This document shows, in pieces, positions 43,213-55,577 of a stretch of 61,845 bases of DNA. A program made the position numbers and the translations under genes. Position 1 is the stretch's first letter; the number at the start of each line of letters is the position of its first letter. The notes under the pieces are model-generated. The model saw nothing but the letters and a program-made list of their open reading frames with translations, did not search any database and had not been told where the DNA came from. This DNA is from an uncultured Roseburia sp. (GTDB lineage Bacteria; Bacillota; Clostridia; Lachnospirales; Lachnospiraceae), in assembly GCA_947567625.1 (NCBI GenBank), contig CANONN010000016.1:1-61845 (forward strand), written 5' to 3'.

Positions 43213-46200
43213 CTACTGCTTTTCATCGGCAAAGTCTGCGTCATCAAAAGACTCCTCATCAAAGGTCTCCTCGTCAAAAGATTCTTCGTCAAAGGACTCC
43301 TCGTCAAACGTTTCTTCGTCATACGCTTCATCTGCTGCAAAAATATCATTCTCTTCCTCATCGAGCAGCGCTGACATATCCAAATCTTCCGTATTCTCAT
43401 CATATCCGTCAATATCCATATCATTGATCTGAACTTCCTGTTTGAGCTCGCTGTCCAGCTTGATGTCGCGGTAACGCTTCATGCCGGTACCTGCCGGGAT
43501 GAGTTTACCGATAATGACGTTCTCTTTCATACCGATCAACGGGTCTACCTTGCCCTTGATCGCCGCCTCGGTGAGAACCTTGGTCGTCTCCTGGAAAGAC
43601 GCTGCCGACAGGAACGAATTGGTCGCCAGCGAAGCCTTGGTGATACCGAGCAGGATTTGCGTTCCTTCCGCTTCCTCTCCGCCCATCTCCCGGATTCTCT
43701 CGTTGGTGTCCTCAAAATCAAGTGTGTCCACCATCGTGCCCGGAAGCAGGTCCGAATCGCCGTTGTTCTCTACGCGGACTTTCTGCAGCATCTGGCGCAC
43801 AATCACCTCAATGTGCTTGTCGTTGATCTCCACACCCTGTAAACGGTATACACGCTGTACCTCGCGCAGCATATAGTCCTGCACGGCGCGCACGCCTTTG
43901 ATTTTTAAGATATCATGCGGGTTGACGGAACCCTCGGTCAGCTCATCGCCGGCCTCGAGCACAGCGCCGTCCATCACCTTGATGCGGGAACCGTAGGGAA
44001 TCAAATATGCCTTTGTCTCTCCCGTCTCGCTGTTGGTGACAATAATCTCGCGCTTTTTCTTGTTATCTTTCAGTGTCGCCACACCGCCAAACTCCGTGAT
44101 AATCGCAAGACCCTTGGGCTTTCTCGCCTCAAAAATCTCCTCGACACGGGGAAGACCCTGTGTGATATCGTTTCCGGCCACACCTCCGGTATGGAAGGTA
44201 CGCATGGTAAGCTGTGTGCCCGGTTCACCGATCGACTGTGCCGCGATAATACCGATCGCCTCTCCGACCTGCACTGCCTGACCGGTCGCCATATTGGCGC
44301 CGTAACACTTTGCGCACACTCCCATATGGGAACGGCAGGATAACACGGTACGAATCTTCACTTTGGTGATCGGCTCTCCGTTTTCGTCCACGCCCTTGCT
44401 CATGACGAGCGCCGCGCGCTTCGGCGTAATCATATGGTTCGCCTCAACAAGCACGTTGCCGTTGGCGTCGCAGATGGTGTTGCAGGAGAAACGTCCCGTG
44501 ATGCGCTCCTGCAAACTCTCGATCTCCTCTTTTCCGTCCATAAATGCGGTCACCCACATGCCCGGAAGCTCTCTGCCGGTTCCCTCGCAGCAGTCGGACT
44601 CGCGCACGATCATGTGCTGGGAAATGTCCACCAGACGTCTGGTCAGATAACCGGAGTCCGCTGTACGAAGCGCGGTGTCGGAAAGACCTTTTCTCGCTCC
44701 GTGCGCGGACATGAAATACTCCAATACGTCAAGACCCTCACGGAAATTGGACTTGATCGGCAGCTCGATGGTGCGCCCGGTCGTATCGGCCATCAAGCCT
44801 CGCATACCAGCCAGCTGTTTGATCTGCTTGTCGGAACCGCGGGCTCCGGAATCGGCCATCATGAAAATATTATTATACTTATCCAAACCGGACAGCAGCG
44901 CGTGTGTCAGCTCGTCATCGGTTTCTTTCCAGGTCTCGACAACCTCTTTGTAGCGCTCTTCCTCGGTGATCAATCCACGTTTGTACTGCTTTGCAATCCG
45001 GTCCACCGTATCCTGGGCCCGTTTAATCATCTCCGGCTTCTGCGGCGGAACGGTCATATCGGAAATGGATACGGTCATAGCCGCACGGGTCGAATATTTG
45101 TAGCCCATGGCCTTTACGGCGTCGAGCACCTCCGCCGTCTTGGTCGCTCCGTGTATATTGATGACTTTCTCAAGAATCTGTTTATTCTGTTTCTTTGCGA
45201 CCAGGAAATCAATTTCCAGCTTCAGCTCATTGCCCGGAACCGAACGGTCCACAAAGCCCAAATCCTGCGGAATAATCTCGTTGAATATAAATCGGCCGAG
45301 CGTGGACTCCACAATGCCGCCGATGACCGAGCCGTCCGCCATGGTCTTGGTCACATGGACCTTAATGCGTGAATGAAGCGTCACCACGCCGTTTTCATAT
45401 GCCAAAATAGCCTCGTTTACATTCTTAAAATACTTGCCCTCGCCCTTTGCGCCCGGTCTCTCCTGCGTCAGATAATAGATGCCAAGCACCATATCCTGTG
45501 ACGGAACCGCCACAAGACCGCCGTCAGACGGCTTTAACAGGTTGTTGGGGGAGAGCAGCATAAAACGGCACTCCGCCTGCGCTTCCACGGAAAGCGGAAG
45601 ATGCACGGCCATCTGGTCGCCGTCGAAATCGGCGTTGAACGCCGTACACACCAACGGGTGCAGCTTGATCGCCTTGCCCTCTACGAGGATCGGCTCAAAC
45701 GCCTGGATGCCCAGTCGATGCAGGGTGGGGGCGCGGTTTAACATCACCGGATGCTCCTTGATCACATCCTCCAAAACATCCCACACCTCGGTCTGCAAAC
45801 GCTCCACCATTTTTTTCGCGCTCTTGATGTTGTGGGCGGTGCCGTTGGCAACCAGCTCTTTCATCACAAACGGCTTAAACAGCTCGATCGCCATCTCTTT
45901 TGGCAGACCGCACTGGAAAATCTTTAACTTGGGCTCCACACAGATTACGGAACGCCCCGAATAGTCGACGCGTTTTCCGAGCAGGTTCTGGCGGAAACGC
46001 CCGGACTTACCCTTTAACATGTCGGAAAGCGACTTAAGCGCTCTGTTTCCGGGCCCGGTGACCGGTCTACCCCTGCGCCCGTTATCAATCAAGGCGTCCA
46101 CCGCCTCCTGCAACATACGTTTCTCATTGCGCACGATAATGTCGGGCGCGCCCAATTCCAAAAGTCTTCGGAGACGATTGTTGCGGTTGATGATGCGGCG

Positions 46201-46998
46201 GTACAGATCATTTAAATCGGACGTGGCAAAACGCCCGCCGTCGAGCTGCACCATCGGACGGATATCCGGCGGTATGACCGGGACAACCGTCATGATCATC
46301 CACTCCGGCTTATTGCCGGACTCGCGGAACGCTTCCACCACCTCGAGACGCTTGATGATTCGCGCGCGCTTCTGGCCTGTGGCATCCTCAAGCTCCGCTT
46401 TCAGCGATGCGGAATCCTTCTCCAAATCAATGGCCTGCAAAAGCTCCTGAATCGCCTCGGCGCCCATTCCCACACGGAACTGGCTGCCGTACTGCTCCCT
46501 GGCCTCCTGATACTCGGCCTCGGAAAGCACCTGTTTGTACTGCAATGCGGTGTTGCCGCCGTCCAGTACGATATAAGAGGCAAAATATAATACCTTCTCC
46601 AGTACACGCGGCGACAAGTCGAGAATCAGCCCCATACGGGACGGGATTCCCTTAAAATACCAAATATGGGATACCGGGGCCGCCAGCTCGATATGGCCCA
46701 TGCGCTCCCTGCGGACCGCAGACTTTGTAATCTCTACACCGCAGCGGTCACAGACAACGCCCTTATAACGAATCTTTTTATATTTACCACAATGGCACTC
46801 CCAGTCCTTGCTCGGCCCGAAAATCTTCTCACAGAACAGGCCGTCCTTTTCCGGTTTCAACGTCCGGTAATTGATGGTCTCCGGCTTCTTTACCTCGCCT
46901 CTCGACCACTCGCGGATTTTTTCGGGCGACGCCAAACCGATTTTGATGGCATCAAATGAGATAGATTGTACTGCCTCTTTGCTGGTTATTTCTGGCAT
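43213..46998 (-). CDS. rpoC: RNA polymerase beta-prime subunit RpoC
   Basis: 1261 residues. Catalytic loop [12 protein letters not shown] binds Mg2+; the N-terminal zinc site is [19 protein letters not shown] and the second zinc cluster [13 protein letters not shown]. Bridge-helix and trigger-loop regions ([35 protein letters not shown]) are intact. The tail is unusual: the last 60 residues are acidic and include six pentad repeats of FDEES/T type (43241-43330). The start is ATG at 46998, eight bases after GGGAG; a GTG three codons earlier is too near the site. It follows rpoB by 36 bases. Confidence 0.98.
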   Translation of the reverse strand: MPEITSKEAVQSISFDAIKIGLASPEKIREWSRGEVKKPETINYRTLKPEKDGLFCEKIFGPSKDWECHCGKYKKIRYKGVVCDRCGVEITKSAVRRERMGHIELAAPVSHIWYFKGIPSRMGLILDLSPRVLEKVLYFASYIVLDGGNTALQYKQVLSEAEYQEAREQYGSQFRVGMGAEAIQELLQAIDLEKDSASLKAELEDATGQKRARIIKRLEVVEAFRESGNKPEWMIMTVVPVIPPDIRPMVQLDGGRFATSDLNDLYRRIINRNNRLRRLLELGAPDIIVRNEKRMLQEAVDALIDNGRRGRPVTGPGNRALKSLSDMLKGKSGRFRQNLLGKRVDYSGRSVICVEPKLKIFQCGLPKEMAIELFKPFVMKELVANGTAHNIKSAKKMVERLQTEVWDVLEDVIKEHPVMLNRAPTLHRLGIQAFEPILVEGKAIKLHPLVCTAFNADFDGDQMAVHLPLSVEAQAECRFMLLSPNNLLKPSDGGLVAVPSQDMVLGIYYLTQERPGAKGEGKYFKNVNEAILAYENGVVTLHSRIKVHVTKTMADGSVIGGIVESTLGRFIFNEIIPQDLGFVDRSVPGNELKLEIDFLVAKKQNKQILEKVINIHGATKTAEVLDAVKAMGYKYSTRAAMTVSISDMTVPPQKPEMIKRAQDTVDRIAKQYKRGLITEEERYKEVVETWKETDDELTHALLSGLDKYNNIFMMADSGARGSDKQIKQLAGMRGLMADTTGRTIELPIKSNFREGLDVLEYFMSAHGARKGLSDTALRTADSGYLTRRLVDISQHMIVRESDCCEGTGRELPGMWVTAFMDGKEEIESLQERITGRFSCNTICDANGNVLVEANHMITPKRAALVMSKGVDENGEPITKVKIRTVLSCRSHMGVCAKCYGANMATGQAVQVGEAIGIIAAQSIGEPGTQLTMRTFHTGGVAGNDITQGLPRVEEIFEARKPKGLAIITEFGGVATLKDNKKKREIIVTNSETGETKAYLIPYGSRIKVMDGAVLEAGDELTEGSVNPHDILKIKGVRAVQDYMLREVQRVYRLQGVEINDKHIEVIVRQMLQKVRVENNGDSDLLPGTMVDTLDFEDTNERIREMGGEEAEGTQILLGITKASLATNSFLSAASFQETTKVLTEAAIKGKVDPLIGMKENVIIGKLIPAGTGMKRYRDIKLDSELKQEVQINDMDIDGYDENTEDLDMSALLDEEENDIFAADEAYDEETFDEESFDEESFDEETFDEESFDDADFADEKQ
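43241..43330. repeat. Six 15-bp coding repeats in the RpoC tail
   Basis: Six adjacent 15-base units (43241, 43256, 43271, 43286, 43301, 43316) with third-position differences encode FDEE-S/T pentads. The mixed codons suggest the repeat is older than a fresh slippage event, or is kept for its acidic product. It adds strong negative charge to the end of RpoC. Confidence 0.85.
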
Positions 46999-47034
46999 TT
47001 GTGACACTCCCTTCCAACCTTGTTGATCGCTACC

Positions 47035-50000
47035 TTACATATCGTCATTATCAAGAACATCCTCTGTGATATCATCAAAGAAATCAGGATCGGCATCGAC
47101 CTCCTCCGTCTCCTCCTCTTCCACATCAACAAGTTCTTCGTTCTCTGCATCAAATTCCTGCTTGGTAAATCCCATCTTTGAGAATGATTCATTATCCTCA
47201 AAAGCAAAATCTTTATCGCCGGATATGATAGAATTTAAATCCGTATTGTTATATTCGCTGGTCTCCACCAGTTCCACTTCGTTGCGCTCTTCATCCAGAA
47301 GCTTCACATCCAGACCCAGCGACTGAAGCTCTTTTAACAGCACCTTAAAGGACTCGGGGATACCCGGCTCAGGGATGTTATCTCCCTTTATGATCGCCTC
47401 ATAGGTCTTGACACGGCCCACCACATCATCGGACTTGACCGTCAAAATCTCCTGCAAGGTGTAGGATGCGCCGTAAGCCTCCAGGGCCCAAACCTCCATC
47501 TCTCCGAATCGCTGTCCGCCGAACTGCGCTTTACCGCCGAGCGGCTGCTGTGTTACCAGGGAGTACGGGCCGGTAGAGCGGGCATGAATCTTGTCGTCTA
47601 CCAGATGATGCAGCTTCAGATAGTGCATGTGTCCGATCGTAACCGGCGAATCAAACGGCTCTCCGGTACGCCCGTCGCGCAGCTGCACCTTTCCATCGCG
47701 GGAAATCGGCACGCCTTTCCAAACCGATCTGTGCTCGCGGTTCGCGGAGAGAAAACTCATAACCTCAGACAACAGCGTATCCTTGTATTTCTCTTCAAAC
47801 GTGCCGCTGCACTCTGCATACTCGGGCAGCTTTGCCTCCTCCGCGTCGAACGGCAGATTGACATAATCGTTGGCGAGCTCCAACGTATCCTGAATATCAA
47901 TTTCCTTTGCGCCGTCGAATACCGGCGTTTCAATATTAAATCCCAGCGCCTTTGCGGCAAGGCTCAAATGAATCTCAAGCACCTGCCCGATGTTCATACG
48001 CGACGGCACGCCGAGCGGATTTAACACGATGTCGAGCGGACGCCCGTTGGGCAAAAACGGCATATCTTCCACCGGAAGCACACGCGAAACCACACCCTTG
48101 TTTCCGTGACGTCCCGCCATCTTGTCACCGACGGAAATCTTTCTCTTCTGTGCAATATAAATACGGACTGCCTGATTGACGCCCGGCGACAACTCGTCTC
48201 CGTTCTCTCTCGTAAAGACCTTGGCGTCTACGACGATGCCGTACTCGCCGTGTGGCACTTTTAAAGACGTATCGCGGACCTCACGGGCTTTCTCGCCAAA
48301 GATGGCGCGCAGCAGACGCTCTTCTGCCGTAAGCTCCGTCTCGCCCTTCGGCGTCACCTTGCCGACTAAGATATCGCCGGCGCGAACCTCCGCGCCGATG
48401 CGGATAATTCCTCTCTCATCCAGATCTTTCAATGCCTCGTCGCCGACGCCCGGCACGTCTCTTGTAATCTCTTCCGGCCCTAACTTGGTATCGCGCGCCT
48501 CCGCCTCGTATTCTTCGATATGAATTGACGTGTAGACGTCATTTTCCACCAAACGTTCGCTGAGCAAAACGGCGTCCTCGTAATTGTAACCCTCCCAGGT
48601 CATAAATCCGATCAGCGGATTCTTGCCGAGCGCCAGCTCTCCGTTGGACGTAGAAGGACCGTCCGCGATCACTTCGCCGGCGTTGACGCGGTCGCCCTTA
48701 AATACAATCGGACGCTGGTTGTAGCAGTTAGACTGATTGCTTCTGGAAAACTTCGTCAATTTGTACACATCTCTTGTGCCCTCATCGGACTTAATGACAA
48801 TCTGCGCCGACTCCGCGCTCTCGACAACACCGGATTTTGCGGCTACCACGCAGACGCCCGAATCGACGGCCGCCTTTGTCTCCATACCCGTTCCCACAAC
48901 CGGCGCTTCGGTCGTAAGCAGCGGCACCGCCTGGCGCTGCATGTTTGACCCCATCAGCGCGCGGTTCGCGTCATCGTTCTGCAAAAACGGAATCAACGCG
49001 GTCGCAACAGAAAACACCATCTTCGGAGACACATCCATATAATCAAACATGCTCTTTTCATATTCCTGTGTCTCGTCAAGGTAACGGCCGGACACGGAAT
49101 TGCGGACAAAGTGCCCGTCATCGTCGAGCGCCTCGTTGGCCTGCGCCACATGGTAATTGTCTTCCTCGTCCGCCGTCATATAGACAACCTCGTCGGTAAC
49201 GCGCGGATTCTTGGGGTCAGATTTATCAATCTTGCGGTACGGCGCTTCGATAAAGCCGTACTCGTTAATTCTCGCGTAGCTCGCCAGTGAATTGATCAGA
49301 CCGATGTTCGGTCCCTCAGGCGTCTCGATCGGGCACATTCTTCCATAGTGGGAATAGTGCACGTCGCGCACCTCAAATCCGGCGCGGTCCCTTGACAGTC
49401 CGCCAGGGCCCAACGCAGACAGACGTCTCTTGTGCGTCAGCTCTCCGAGCGGGTTATTCTGGTCCATAAACTGGGACAGCTGGGAGGAACCAAAGAACTC
49501 CTTGACAGCCGCAGTCACCGGTTTGATATTGATCAGGCTCTGCGGCGAAATGCTCTCCAGATCAAGCGTCGTCATCCTCTCGCGCACGACTCTCTCCAGA
49601 CGTGAAAGACCGATGCGGTACTGATTCTGCAATAACTCGCCAACCGCACGGATACGCCTGTTTCCCAGGTGGTCAATATCATCATCATGACCGATATTGT
49701 ACTCCAAATGCATGTTATAATTGATCGATGCAAAGATATCATCTTTCGTAATATGCTTTGGAATCAAATCGTGAACATTCTTCTTGATCGCCTCTTTCAA
49801 CTCCTCGGCGTCAGGATATTCTTCCATCAACTGCGCAAGAATGGGGTAATACACTAACTCAGTAATACCCAGCTCTCTTGGATTGCAGTCGACAAAATGG
49901 CGCAAATCCACCATCATGGAGGACAGCACCTTGACATTTCTGGTCTCACCCTGTATCCATACATAGGGAACCGCCGCATTTTGTATATCATCAGCCAGCG

Positions 50001-50949
50001 AACGGGTCACCTCCGTGCCCTTCTCAGCGATGATCTCCCCAGTGGTAACGTCCACAACGTCCTCCGCCAGTACCTGTCCGTTGATACGGTTTTTGAGCGC
50101 CAGTTTTTTGTTGAACTTATAGCGTCCGACTTTGGCGAGATCATACCGTCTGGGGTCAAAAAACATCGCAGTAATCAGGCTCTCCGCACTCTCGACGGTG
50201 AGCGGCTCGCCTGGTCTGATCTTTTTATATAATTCTAAAAGTCCTTCTTCATAATTGGTCGCAACATCCTTGCCAAAGCTCGCGAGAATCTTTGGTTCCT
50301 CACCAAACATATCGACAATTTGCTGGTTGCTGCCTACGCCAAGTGCACGAATCAGTACGGTAATCGGCACTTTTCTGGTTCTATCAACACGAACATAGAA
50401 AACGTCATTGGAGTCTGTTTCATATTCTAACCACGCGCCGCGGTTTGGAATTACGGTGCAGGAATACAGCTGTTTCCCCACTTTGTCATGCGCGATACCA
50501 TAATAGATACCGGGAGAACGCACCAGCTGGCTGACAATGACACGCTCCGCACCGTTGATTACGAAAGTCCCCGTCTCTGTCATCAACGGAAGATCACCCA
50601 TGAAGATTTCATGTTCGTTAATCTCGTCTGTTTCTTTATTGTGAAGCCTTACTTTTACTTTCAAAGGCGCCGCATAAGTCGCATCCCGCTCTTTACACTC
50701 CGGAATCGTATATTTTACATCATGTTCGCATAATGTGAAATCAACGAACTCCAGACTCAGATGACCGCTGTAATCAGCAATCGGAGAGATATCGTCCAAT
50801 GCCTCTTTGAGTCCTTCTTTTAAGAACCACTGATAGGAGTCTTTCTGGACTTCGATCAGATTTGGCATTCTCAATACCTCTTTCTGTCGCGAGTAGCTCA
50901 TACGCATGCCTTTGCCAGCTTTCACCGGACGTATTCTGTTTTTCTCCAT
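47035..50949 (-). CDS. rpoB: RNA polymerase beta subunit RpoB
   Basis: 1304 residues. The rifampicin region is wild type in form: [30 protein letters not shown], with the usual Asp, His and Ser. Other conserved sites: [11 protein letters not shown] near the active site and the final [36 protein letters not shown]. The C-terminus runs on for about 90 residues and ends in an acidic tail ([18 protein letters not shown]). ATG at 50949 is eight bases after AGAGGTG. It is led by its own promoter (51066-51095); the ribosomal-protein genes that normally precede it are not present in 10 kb upstream. Confidence 0.98.
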   Translation of the reverse strand: MEKNRIRPVKAGKGMRMSYSRQKEVLRMPNLIEVQKDSYQWFLKEGLKEALDDISPIADYSGHLSLEFVDFTLCEHDVKYTIPECKERDATYAAPLKVKVRLHNKETDEINEHEIFMGDLPLMTETGTFVINGAERVIVSQLVRSPGIYYGIAHDKVGKQLYSCTVIPNRGAWLEYETDSNDVFYVRVDRTRKVPITVLIRALGVGSNQQIVDMFGEEPKILASFGKDVATNYEEGLLELYKKIRPGEPLTVESAESLITAMFFDPRRYDLAKVGRYKFNKKLALKNRINGQVLAEDVVDVTTGEIIAEKGTEVTRSLADDIQNAAVPYVWIQGETRNVKVLSSMMVDLRHFVDCNPRELGITELVYYPILAQLMEEYPDAEELKEAIKKNVHDLIPKHITKDDIFASINYNMHLEYNIGHDDDIDHLGNRRIRAVGELLQNQYRIGLSRLERVVRERMTTLDLESISPQSLINIKPVTAAVKEFFGSSQLSQFMDQNNPLGELTHKRRLSALGPGGLSRDRAGFEVRDVHYSHYGRMCPIETPEGPNIGLINSLASYARINEYGFIEAPYRKIDKSDPKNPRVTDEVVYMTADEEDNYHVAQANEALDDDGHFVRNSVSGRYLDETQEYEKSMFDYMDVSPKMVFSVATALIPFLQNDDANRALMGSNMQRQAVPLLTTEAPVVGTGMETKAAVDSGVCVVAAKSGVVESAESAQIVIKSDEGTRDVYKLTKFSRSNQSNCYNQRPIVFKGDRVNAGEVIADGPSTSNGELALGKNPLIGFMTWEGYNYEDAVLLSERLVENDVYTSIHIEEYEAEARDTKLGPEEITRDVPGVGDEALKDLDERGIIRIGAEVRAGDILVGKVTPKGETELTAEERLLRAIFGEKAREVRDTSLKVPHGEYGIVVDAKVFTRENGDELSPGVNQAVRIYIAQKRKISVGDKMAGRHGNKGVVSRVLPVEDMPFLPNGRPLDIVLNPLGVPSRMNIGQVLEIHLSLAAKALGFNIETPVFDGAKEIDIQDTLELANDYVNLPFDAEEAKLPEYAECSGTFEEKYKDTLLSEVMSFLSANREHRSVWKGVPISRDGKVQLRDGRTGEPFDSPVTIGHMHYLKLHHLVDDKIHARSTGPYSLVTQQPLGGKAQFGGQRFGEMEVWALEAYGASYTLQEILTVKSDDVVGRVKTYEAIIKGDNIPEPGIPESFKVLLKELQSLGLDVKLLDEERNEVELVETSEYNNTDLNSIISGDKDFAFEDNESFSKMGFTKQEFDAENEELVDVEEEETEEVDADPDFFDDITEDVLDNDDM

Positions 50950-51065
50950 TGACGTTTCACCTCTCGTTTTCTAATCAACATTTAGGCTTTTCCCGCCCCC
51001 TACCGTACATATGTTTCCCAAAAAAGGACGCGATAAGTCTAGTGCACCACAATAATGCATCCTAT

Positions 51066-51095
51066 ATAATAACACAAGCTATTTTTTACTGTCAA
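51066..51095 (-). promoter_or_regulatory. Sigma-A promoter of rpoB-rpoC
   Basis: Minus strand TTGACA (51095-51090), 18-base spacer, TATTAT (51071-51066). A consensus -35 with a good -10 gives a leader of about 110 bases. This promoter lies in the 205-base gap between jetC and rpoB. Confidence 0.75.
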
Positions 51096-51123
51096 GGGGT
51101 ATTGCGCTTTTTTGCCAGAAAAC

Positions 51124-51141
51124 GGTAGCGGCAACGCTGCC
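51124..51141 (-). terminator. Hairpin after jetC
   Basis: GGTAGCG-GCAA-CGCTGCC, seven pairs with one wobble; on the minus strand it is followed by GTTTTC. A weak terminator for the Wadjet operon, 13 bases after the jetC stop and upstream of the rpoB promoter. Confidence 0.5.
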
Positions 51142-51154
51142 GGTAAAAAGAAAC

Positions 51155-54100
51155 TTAAAATATAAGCTCCTGCTGCTCCATCACTTCGATGCGTGAGACG
51201 AGCATCGTCTCTTCCTCCGAGCCTCTCATATGCTCCGCTTTCAGATACTGCATATCATTTCGCAAATTTGCCGCAATCAATGTCAGAACATAGATGTTGT
51301 CAAACCGGTTGTAGATCGATTCGCCGCCGAGCCCGGACAGACAGATCAGCTGCGTATTGGCCTTTTTCGCCATATCCATCATCGGCTTTAGCAGATGCGC
51401 CGCATTGGTCTGCGCAAACGGGTTGTCCATAAGAAGCACCTTTCCCTCGTTGCGGTCCGCAAAAATATCGGTCTCGTCTTTTCGCATATAGTAGAGTAAA
51501 GCCGAAAGGATGACAAACGCGGACAAAAAGCCCTCACCGCCCGAATTGCGCGCCACATCGGCCCAGGTGATCGGATATTCGCGCGCTTCCTCAATCTTGT
51601 AGAGGCGAATCTGTACATTCCCGATTCCGACTACCGCATCATAGAGCCCCTTCGTCGTAATCCGCGTCCCCAGATATTCTTGCACATTCTGGTTTTCCTC
51701 CAGCAGCGCAATCCCTTTGGCCGTGATATCGTCAATGTAATCCTGTAAGCGCAGTTCATAGAAGCTTCCGTTTTCTTCCCAATTGGGCAGCTCTATTTTT
51801 AACATCTTCACCGGGCGCTCCCTGACGGTAATTGTAGAATTGTGGTCGATCCTGTTCAGGTTTTCATGCACTTCCTTCAGATAGTCCCCGATCAGCTCCA
51901 CAATTTTTGCCTTCTCTTTTTCGACCAGCGAAATATCTACCAGCAATTTTTCCATCAGGCTCCGGTACGACGCGACCGTCGTTTCCAGCTGCTTTATGAC
52001 GCGCCCGGCGTCGTCCGCCAGCTTGAGCATCGCCTCCAGCGGTTTTTGATAAAAATCCTCCGCAAACTCGCCTGCGCGTATGATCTCGTTTAAGACGCGC
52101 TCGAGCGCTGCGCGTGCCTCCCTCCGCCGCTCCATATCAAGATTATAATCCCGTATCAGGATTCCCTTCTGCCCGGTCAGCTCTGCACCGGAGAGCGCGG
52201 AGAAGTCAAATTCCCACACCACCGGCTCCGTGCAGGAAAATGTTTCGTACTCCGCCAGGGCCGCCAGATTATTTTCATATCCCTGTATTTTCTTTAAAAT
52301 GCGCTTTTCTTCCTTCTCCGTCTCGCTCTTTTCATATTCTAAGGTTTTGATGGCTTCCGCAAAATCGAGCGTTTGGATATCGGCCTTTGCGACCGGCTCC
52401 TCCTTCCCGCACCGCTCTCTTAACTCGGCAAATTTTGACTCTCTCTCCTGTTTTAAGAGCGCGCACTGAATCTCCTCCTCATGAATCAGCGTTTTCTTCT
52501 TGGCAAGCTTTCGCTCCTGCTCTTCCAAAAGTACTTCCTGATGCGTTTCCTCTTTGCGGTCATAGGAGACGCCGCCATACGCCTCTGTTGTCAAATGGTA
52601 TTTTTCCTCCAAACGCAAAAGCTCCTCTTTCGCCCGCGCCAAACGCATCTGTGCCCGCTCGACGCGCTCTTCAAGCTCTTTTTGTTCGGCCCCTATGCCG
52701 CTCGTAATGACCTCGTAGCGGCTTTCCGCCTGTCTGGCCCACTCTACGGTAAGAGCCTCTTGCCCCTGCGGCCAGACATTTGTATCATATTGCTGATAAC
52801 GAATCTGCTTGCCGGCACACGCCTCCAGCTCCCGCTCCACCGCTGCCAGGCGGTTTTGCATCGTCACCATTTCCTGCTCCAATTTACTTATTTTCGCGGT
52901 AACAAGCTTTTGCTGCGCGGCATTGCGCTCTTTTTCTTTCCTGTTTTTCTGCAAAAGGCGGCTGTTTTCCTGATAAGCGGCATAGCTTGCCAACAGCCCG
53001 GCAAAATCGAGCAGCCTCCTATTCTGCCAGGCAAGCTCTTGCTCCAGTTCGGCCAGGCGCTGTTCCCGTTTCGCCTGAAGCGCCTCTAAGGTCTCCTGCT
53101 CCTCCCGTTTCCTCAAAAGCTCCTGCTCTACGGCGGACACCTTTTGACCCAGCGTGCGGATATCTTCGATTACGCCCTCATACACCGCCCCCGTCACTTT
53201 CTGATTTTTTATTTTTTCTCTTTTTTCAATATATTCGGTATACTCCCGCTTTTTCTGCTCTACGGACTGCCGCAGCTTTTTGATTTGTCCCGTCTTTTCC
53301 TCGAGCATCTGCCGCAGCTTCTCTTCTTCCAACAGGTTGTCGTTGAACCAGACATAGAAGCTTAGCTCCGCAAAAGAGCGGACGGCTCCCCCGCCCTGCT
53401 CTGTGCCCTGTTCCAACTCTTCGCGGATGATCATCGGCACCGGGAAAGAGGTATAGACCTGCTCTTTTAGTCCTGCAAGGCGCTTTAACTCCTGCCCGGA
53501 TAAGATCAGGGCATAGGGCAGAAACGGGTGCTTTGCGACCAGCTCTTTATTTTTCTTGGCGCTATAGTGATTCTTTTTGAGCCACTCCATTCCATAGACA
53601 AAATGAATGTCGGCGTCTGCCAGCAATTGCGCAAATTCCTCCGACAGCTCGACCACCTGTCCCTGCGCCAGCTTGCGGTACTCCTTTTCCAGCGCGTCCG
53701 CTTCCTTTTCCAGCCCCTGTCTGATCTGGTCGGCCTCCGACAGCTTGCGGCCGGCCACTCTTAAAATCTGCTCCGTGTCAAAGCGCTCTTCTGCCGTGAG
53801 CCCAAAATACTGCAAAATCACACTGCGCTCCGACAGCTCGGCCTCATACGCTAAAAGCAGCTTTTCCCTCTCCTGTTTCTCCGTTTCCAATCGAATCTTA
53901 GCCGCCGTCTCATCTTCAAGCTGCCGCTGCAAGCTTTTGCGCCGCACCTTATACTGCTCGGCCTCATTTTTCACCGCGGCTTTCTCACGCTCGGCCCGAT
54001 TCCTCTCTTTTTCATATTCCGTCTGCCCGATCTGCAAATCTCCCGCCTCGTATTCCCCGAGAATATTACGGCGCCAGCCGGCCTGGTAGGTCCGGTTAAA

Positions 54101-55570
54101 CCGGTCCTCCTCCTCGTCAAATGCCCGGACCTTCGCACCTAACGCCCCGGACTGCTCGGCGAGCGTCCCGGCCTCTTCCCGCAATTCCAAAAGCCGCGCT
54201 TCCTCTCCCGTCTTATCGCGCTCCATCCCATGCAGGGCGGCGCTGTCGGCGTCACGCCCCTGCTCCATTTCCTGACACAGCGCCGTATAATATTGCTTAA
54301 GGCCGGCGCCAAGTTGATTTCTCTCCGGCTCCAGGTTCTCCCCTTTTTCCCTGCACAGCTTAAGACGCTGTTTCTCCTTGTCCCACTCTCCTATGCATTC
54401 CGCTACCTCTTCCTGCTGTTTGGCGCAGGAAAGCATGTGGAGCTGTCCTAAAATCTTGTCCCTCCCGCGCTCCAAATCTTCATTCTCGATCAGCAGCATT
54501 TCAAGATTGCTAAGGCAAAACCGCTCCTTATCCTCCACCTGATAGATTTCTTTGGAAAGCCTTTCATATTCCAGATGGACAAGCCTTTGCGCCAATTCGT
54601 CTATTTTTTCCTCCGCCGCGCCTGCGTTTTTCTTTTCCTGCTCATGTACCCGGCGAAGCTGTGCGATAAAATCCGCAATCCGCGCTTCCTGCCGCGCTTC
54701 CTCCTCCGAGGCCTCCCGGTAAGAGACCGCATTTTCCATGATGCGCTCCGCCTGCTTTTCAAAGGCATTGATTTTATCTCTCCGCTCAATCTTCGACTTG
54801 TTATCCTTGTACTGGCCGACATATTTCTCCAAAATACTCTGAAACTCTTTCATCCGGTTTTTGTCCCGGTTGAGCTTGCTCTCCACCGCCTCCAAAAACC
54901 ACTTTTCCACCAGTCCCTTTTCATCTTTGCAGTCGGCAAACAAATCCGAAAGCCCCGATTCTTTTAAATTTATTTTTTTGATGATCGCTTCCCACTCTTT
55001 GTAATGGATTTGATACTCTGATAGCTTTTCAAAATACTGCTTGGCCTGCGCGGAATTGTTCATATCATAATAAAAAAACGGGATGCTCCGCTCTCGTTTA
55101 TAGGTCTCAAATAGCTGCCTGCACACATGAAAACCTTTGAGCGTGACATCCTTTTTGGTCTTTTCCACAACCGGGAGGTGATAGATGTCCTGCTCGCAGC
55201 GCTCTTTGTACTCCGCGATAAACTGGATCATTTCCAGCTCGTCTGTCCGCTCCTCGGCAATCTCCTGGCTTTTTCGCACCATCATGCCGGTCAGGACATA
55301 GCCCGCCCCCTGGTCAAGCTTCCACTCCACCAGAATAAAGGTAGGCTTGTTTGTCGTGAAATAACCGGCAAACGGCCGATCTTTTGTATTCTGGTAGCGC
55401 CTGTGGACAAACGGCGCCATGATCATCTGCACCAGTACCGACTTGCCGCCGCCGTTTCTTAGAGAGAGCAGCGTGCTTTCCCCGTTTAACTGGAATGTCT
55501 CGTCGCTGATGCGAATCGCATTGTTATTGTAGTTTAAATTGATCAAACGAATTGCGTTTATCTTACTCAT
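51155..55570 (-). CDS. jetC: Wadjet JetC, SMC/MukB-like ATPase
   Basis: 1471 residues. JetC is the SMC-like motor of the Wadjet system, which recognises and cleaves circular plasmid DNA. Walker A is RNGGGKSV (residues 38-45). The ABC signature SGGEGFLSAF and the Walker B LLMDNPFAQTNAA lie near the C-terminus, so the head is formed by the two ends. Between them run long Glu/Lys/Gln coiled coils interrupted by a hinge-like region (about residues 650-770, with HPFLPYALILSGQEL). I chose ATG at 55570; five codons upstream a second ATG is possible. It is the last gene of jetD-A-B-C. Confidence 0.92.
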   Translation of the reverse strand: MSKINAIRLINLNYNNNAIRISDETFQLNGESTLLSLRNGGGKSVLVQMIMAPFVHRRYQNTKDRPFAGYFTTNKPTFILVEWKLDQGAGYVLTGMMVRKSQEIAEERTDELEMIQFIAEYKERCEQDIYHLPVVEKTKKDVTLKGFHVCRQLFETYKRERSIPFFYYDMNNSAQAKQYFEKLSEYQIHYKEWEAIIKKINLKESGLSDLFADCKDEKGLVEKWFLEAVESKLNRDKNRMKEFQSILEKYVGQYKDNKSKIERRDKINAFEKQAERIMENAVSYREASEEEARQEARIADFIAQLRRVHEQEKKNAGAAEEKIDELAQRLVHLEYERLSKEIYQVEDKERFCLSNLEMLLIENEDLERGRDKILGQLHMLSCAKQQEEVAECIGEWDKEKQRLKLCREKGENLEPERNQLGAGLKQYYTALCQEMEQGRDADSAALHGMERDKTGEEARLLELREEAGTLAEQSGALGAKVRAFDEEEDRFNRTYQAGWRRNILGEYEAGDLQIGQTEYEKERNRAEREKAAVKNEAEQYKVRRKSLQRQLEDETAAKIRLETEKQEREKLLLAYEAELSERSVILQYFGLTAEERFDTEQILRVAGRKLSEADQIRQGLEKEADALEKEYRKLAQGQVVELSEEFAQLLADADIHFVYGMEWLKKNHYSAKKNKELVAKHPFLPYALILSGQELKRLAGLKEQVYTSFPVPMIIREELEQGTEQGGGAVRSFAELSFYVWFNDNLLEEEKLRQMLEEKTGQIKKLRQSVEQKKREYTEYIEKREKIKNQKVTGAVYEGVIEDIRTLGQKVSAVEQELLRKREEQETLEALQAKREQRLAELEQELAWQNRRLLDFAGLLASYAAYQENSRLLQKNRKEKERNAAQQKLVTAKISKLEQEMVTMQNRLAAVERELEACAGKQIRYQQYDTNVWPQGQEALTVEWARQAESRYEVITSGIGAEQKELEERVERAQMRLARAKEELLRLEEKYHLTTEAYGGVSYDRKEETHQEVLLEEQERKLAKKKTLIHEEEIQCALLKQERESKFAELRERCGKEEPVAKADIQTLDFAEAIKTLEYEKSETEKEEKRILKKIQGYENNLAALAEYETFSCTEPVVWEFDFSALSGAELTGQKGILIRDYNLDMERRREARAALERVLNEIIRAGEFAEDFYQKPLEAMLKLADDAGRVIKQLETTVASYRSLMEKLLVDISLVEKEKAKIVELIGDYLKEVHENLNRIDHNSTITVRERPVKMLKIELPNWEENGSFYELRLQDYIDDITAKGIALLEENQNVQEYLGTRITTKGLYDAVVGIGNVQIRLYKIEEAREYPITWADVARNSGGEGFLSAFVILSALLYYMRKDETDIFADRNEGKVLLMDNPFAQTNAAHLLKPMMDMAKKANTQLICLSGLGGESIYNRFDNIYVLTLIAANLRNDMQYLKAEHMRGSEEETMLVSRIEVMEQQELIF

Positions 55571-55577
55571 CTGTCCC

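Noticed and set aside
44434-45372. 312-codon open frame on the plus strand
   Set aside because: It lies wholly opposite rpoC and its product shows no domain or start site; it is a shadow of the conserved coding strand.
47035-50949. Rifampicin-resistance change in RpoB
   Set aside because: The rifampicin region keeps the usual Asp, His and Ser residues.
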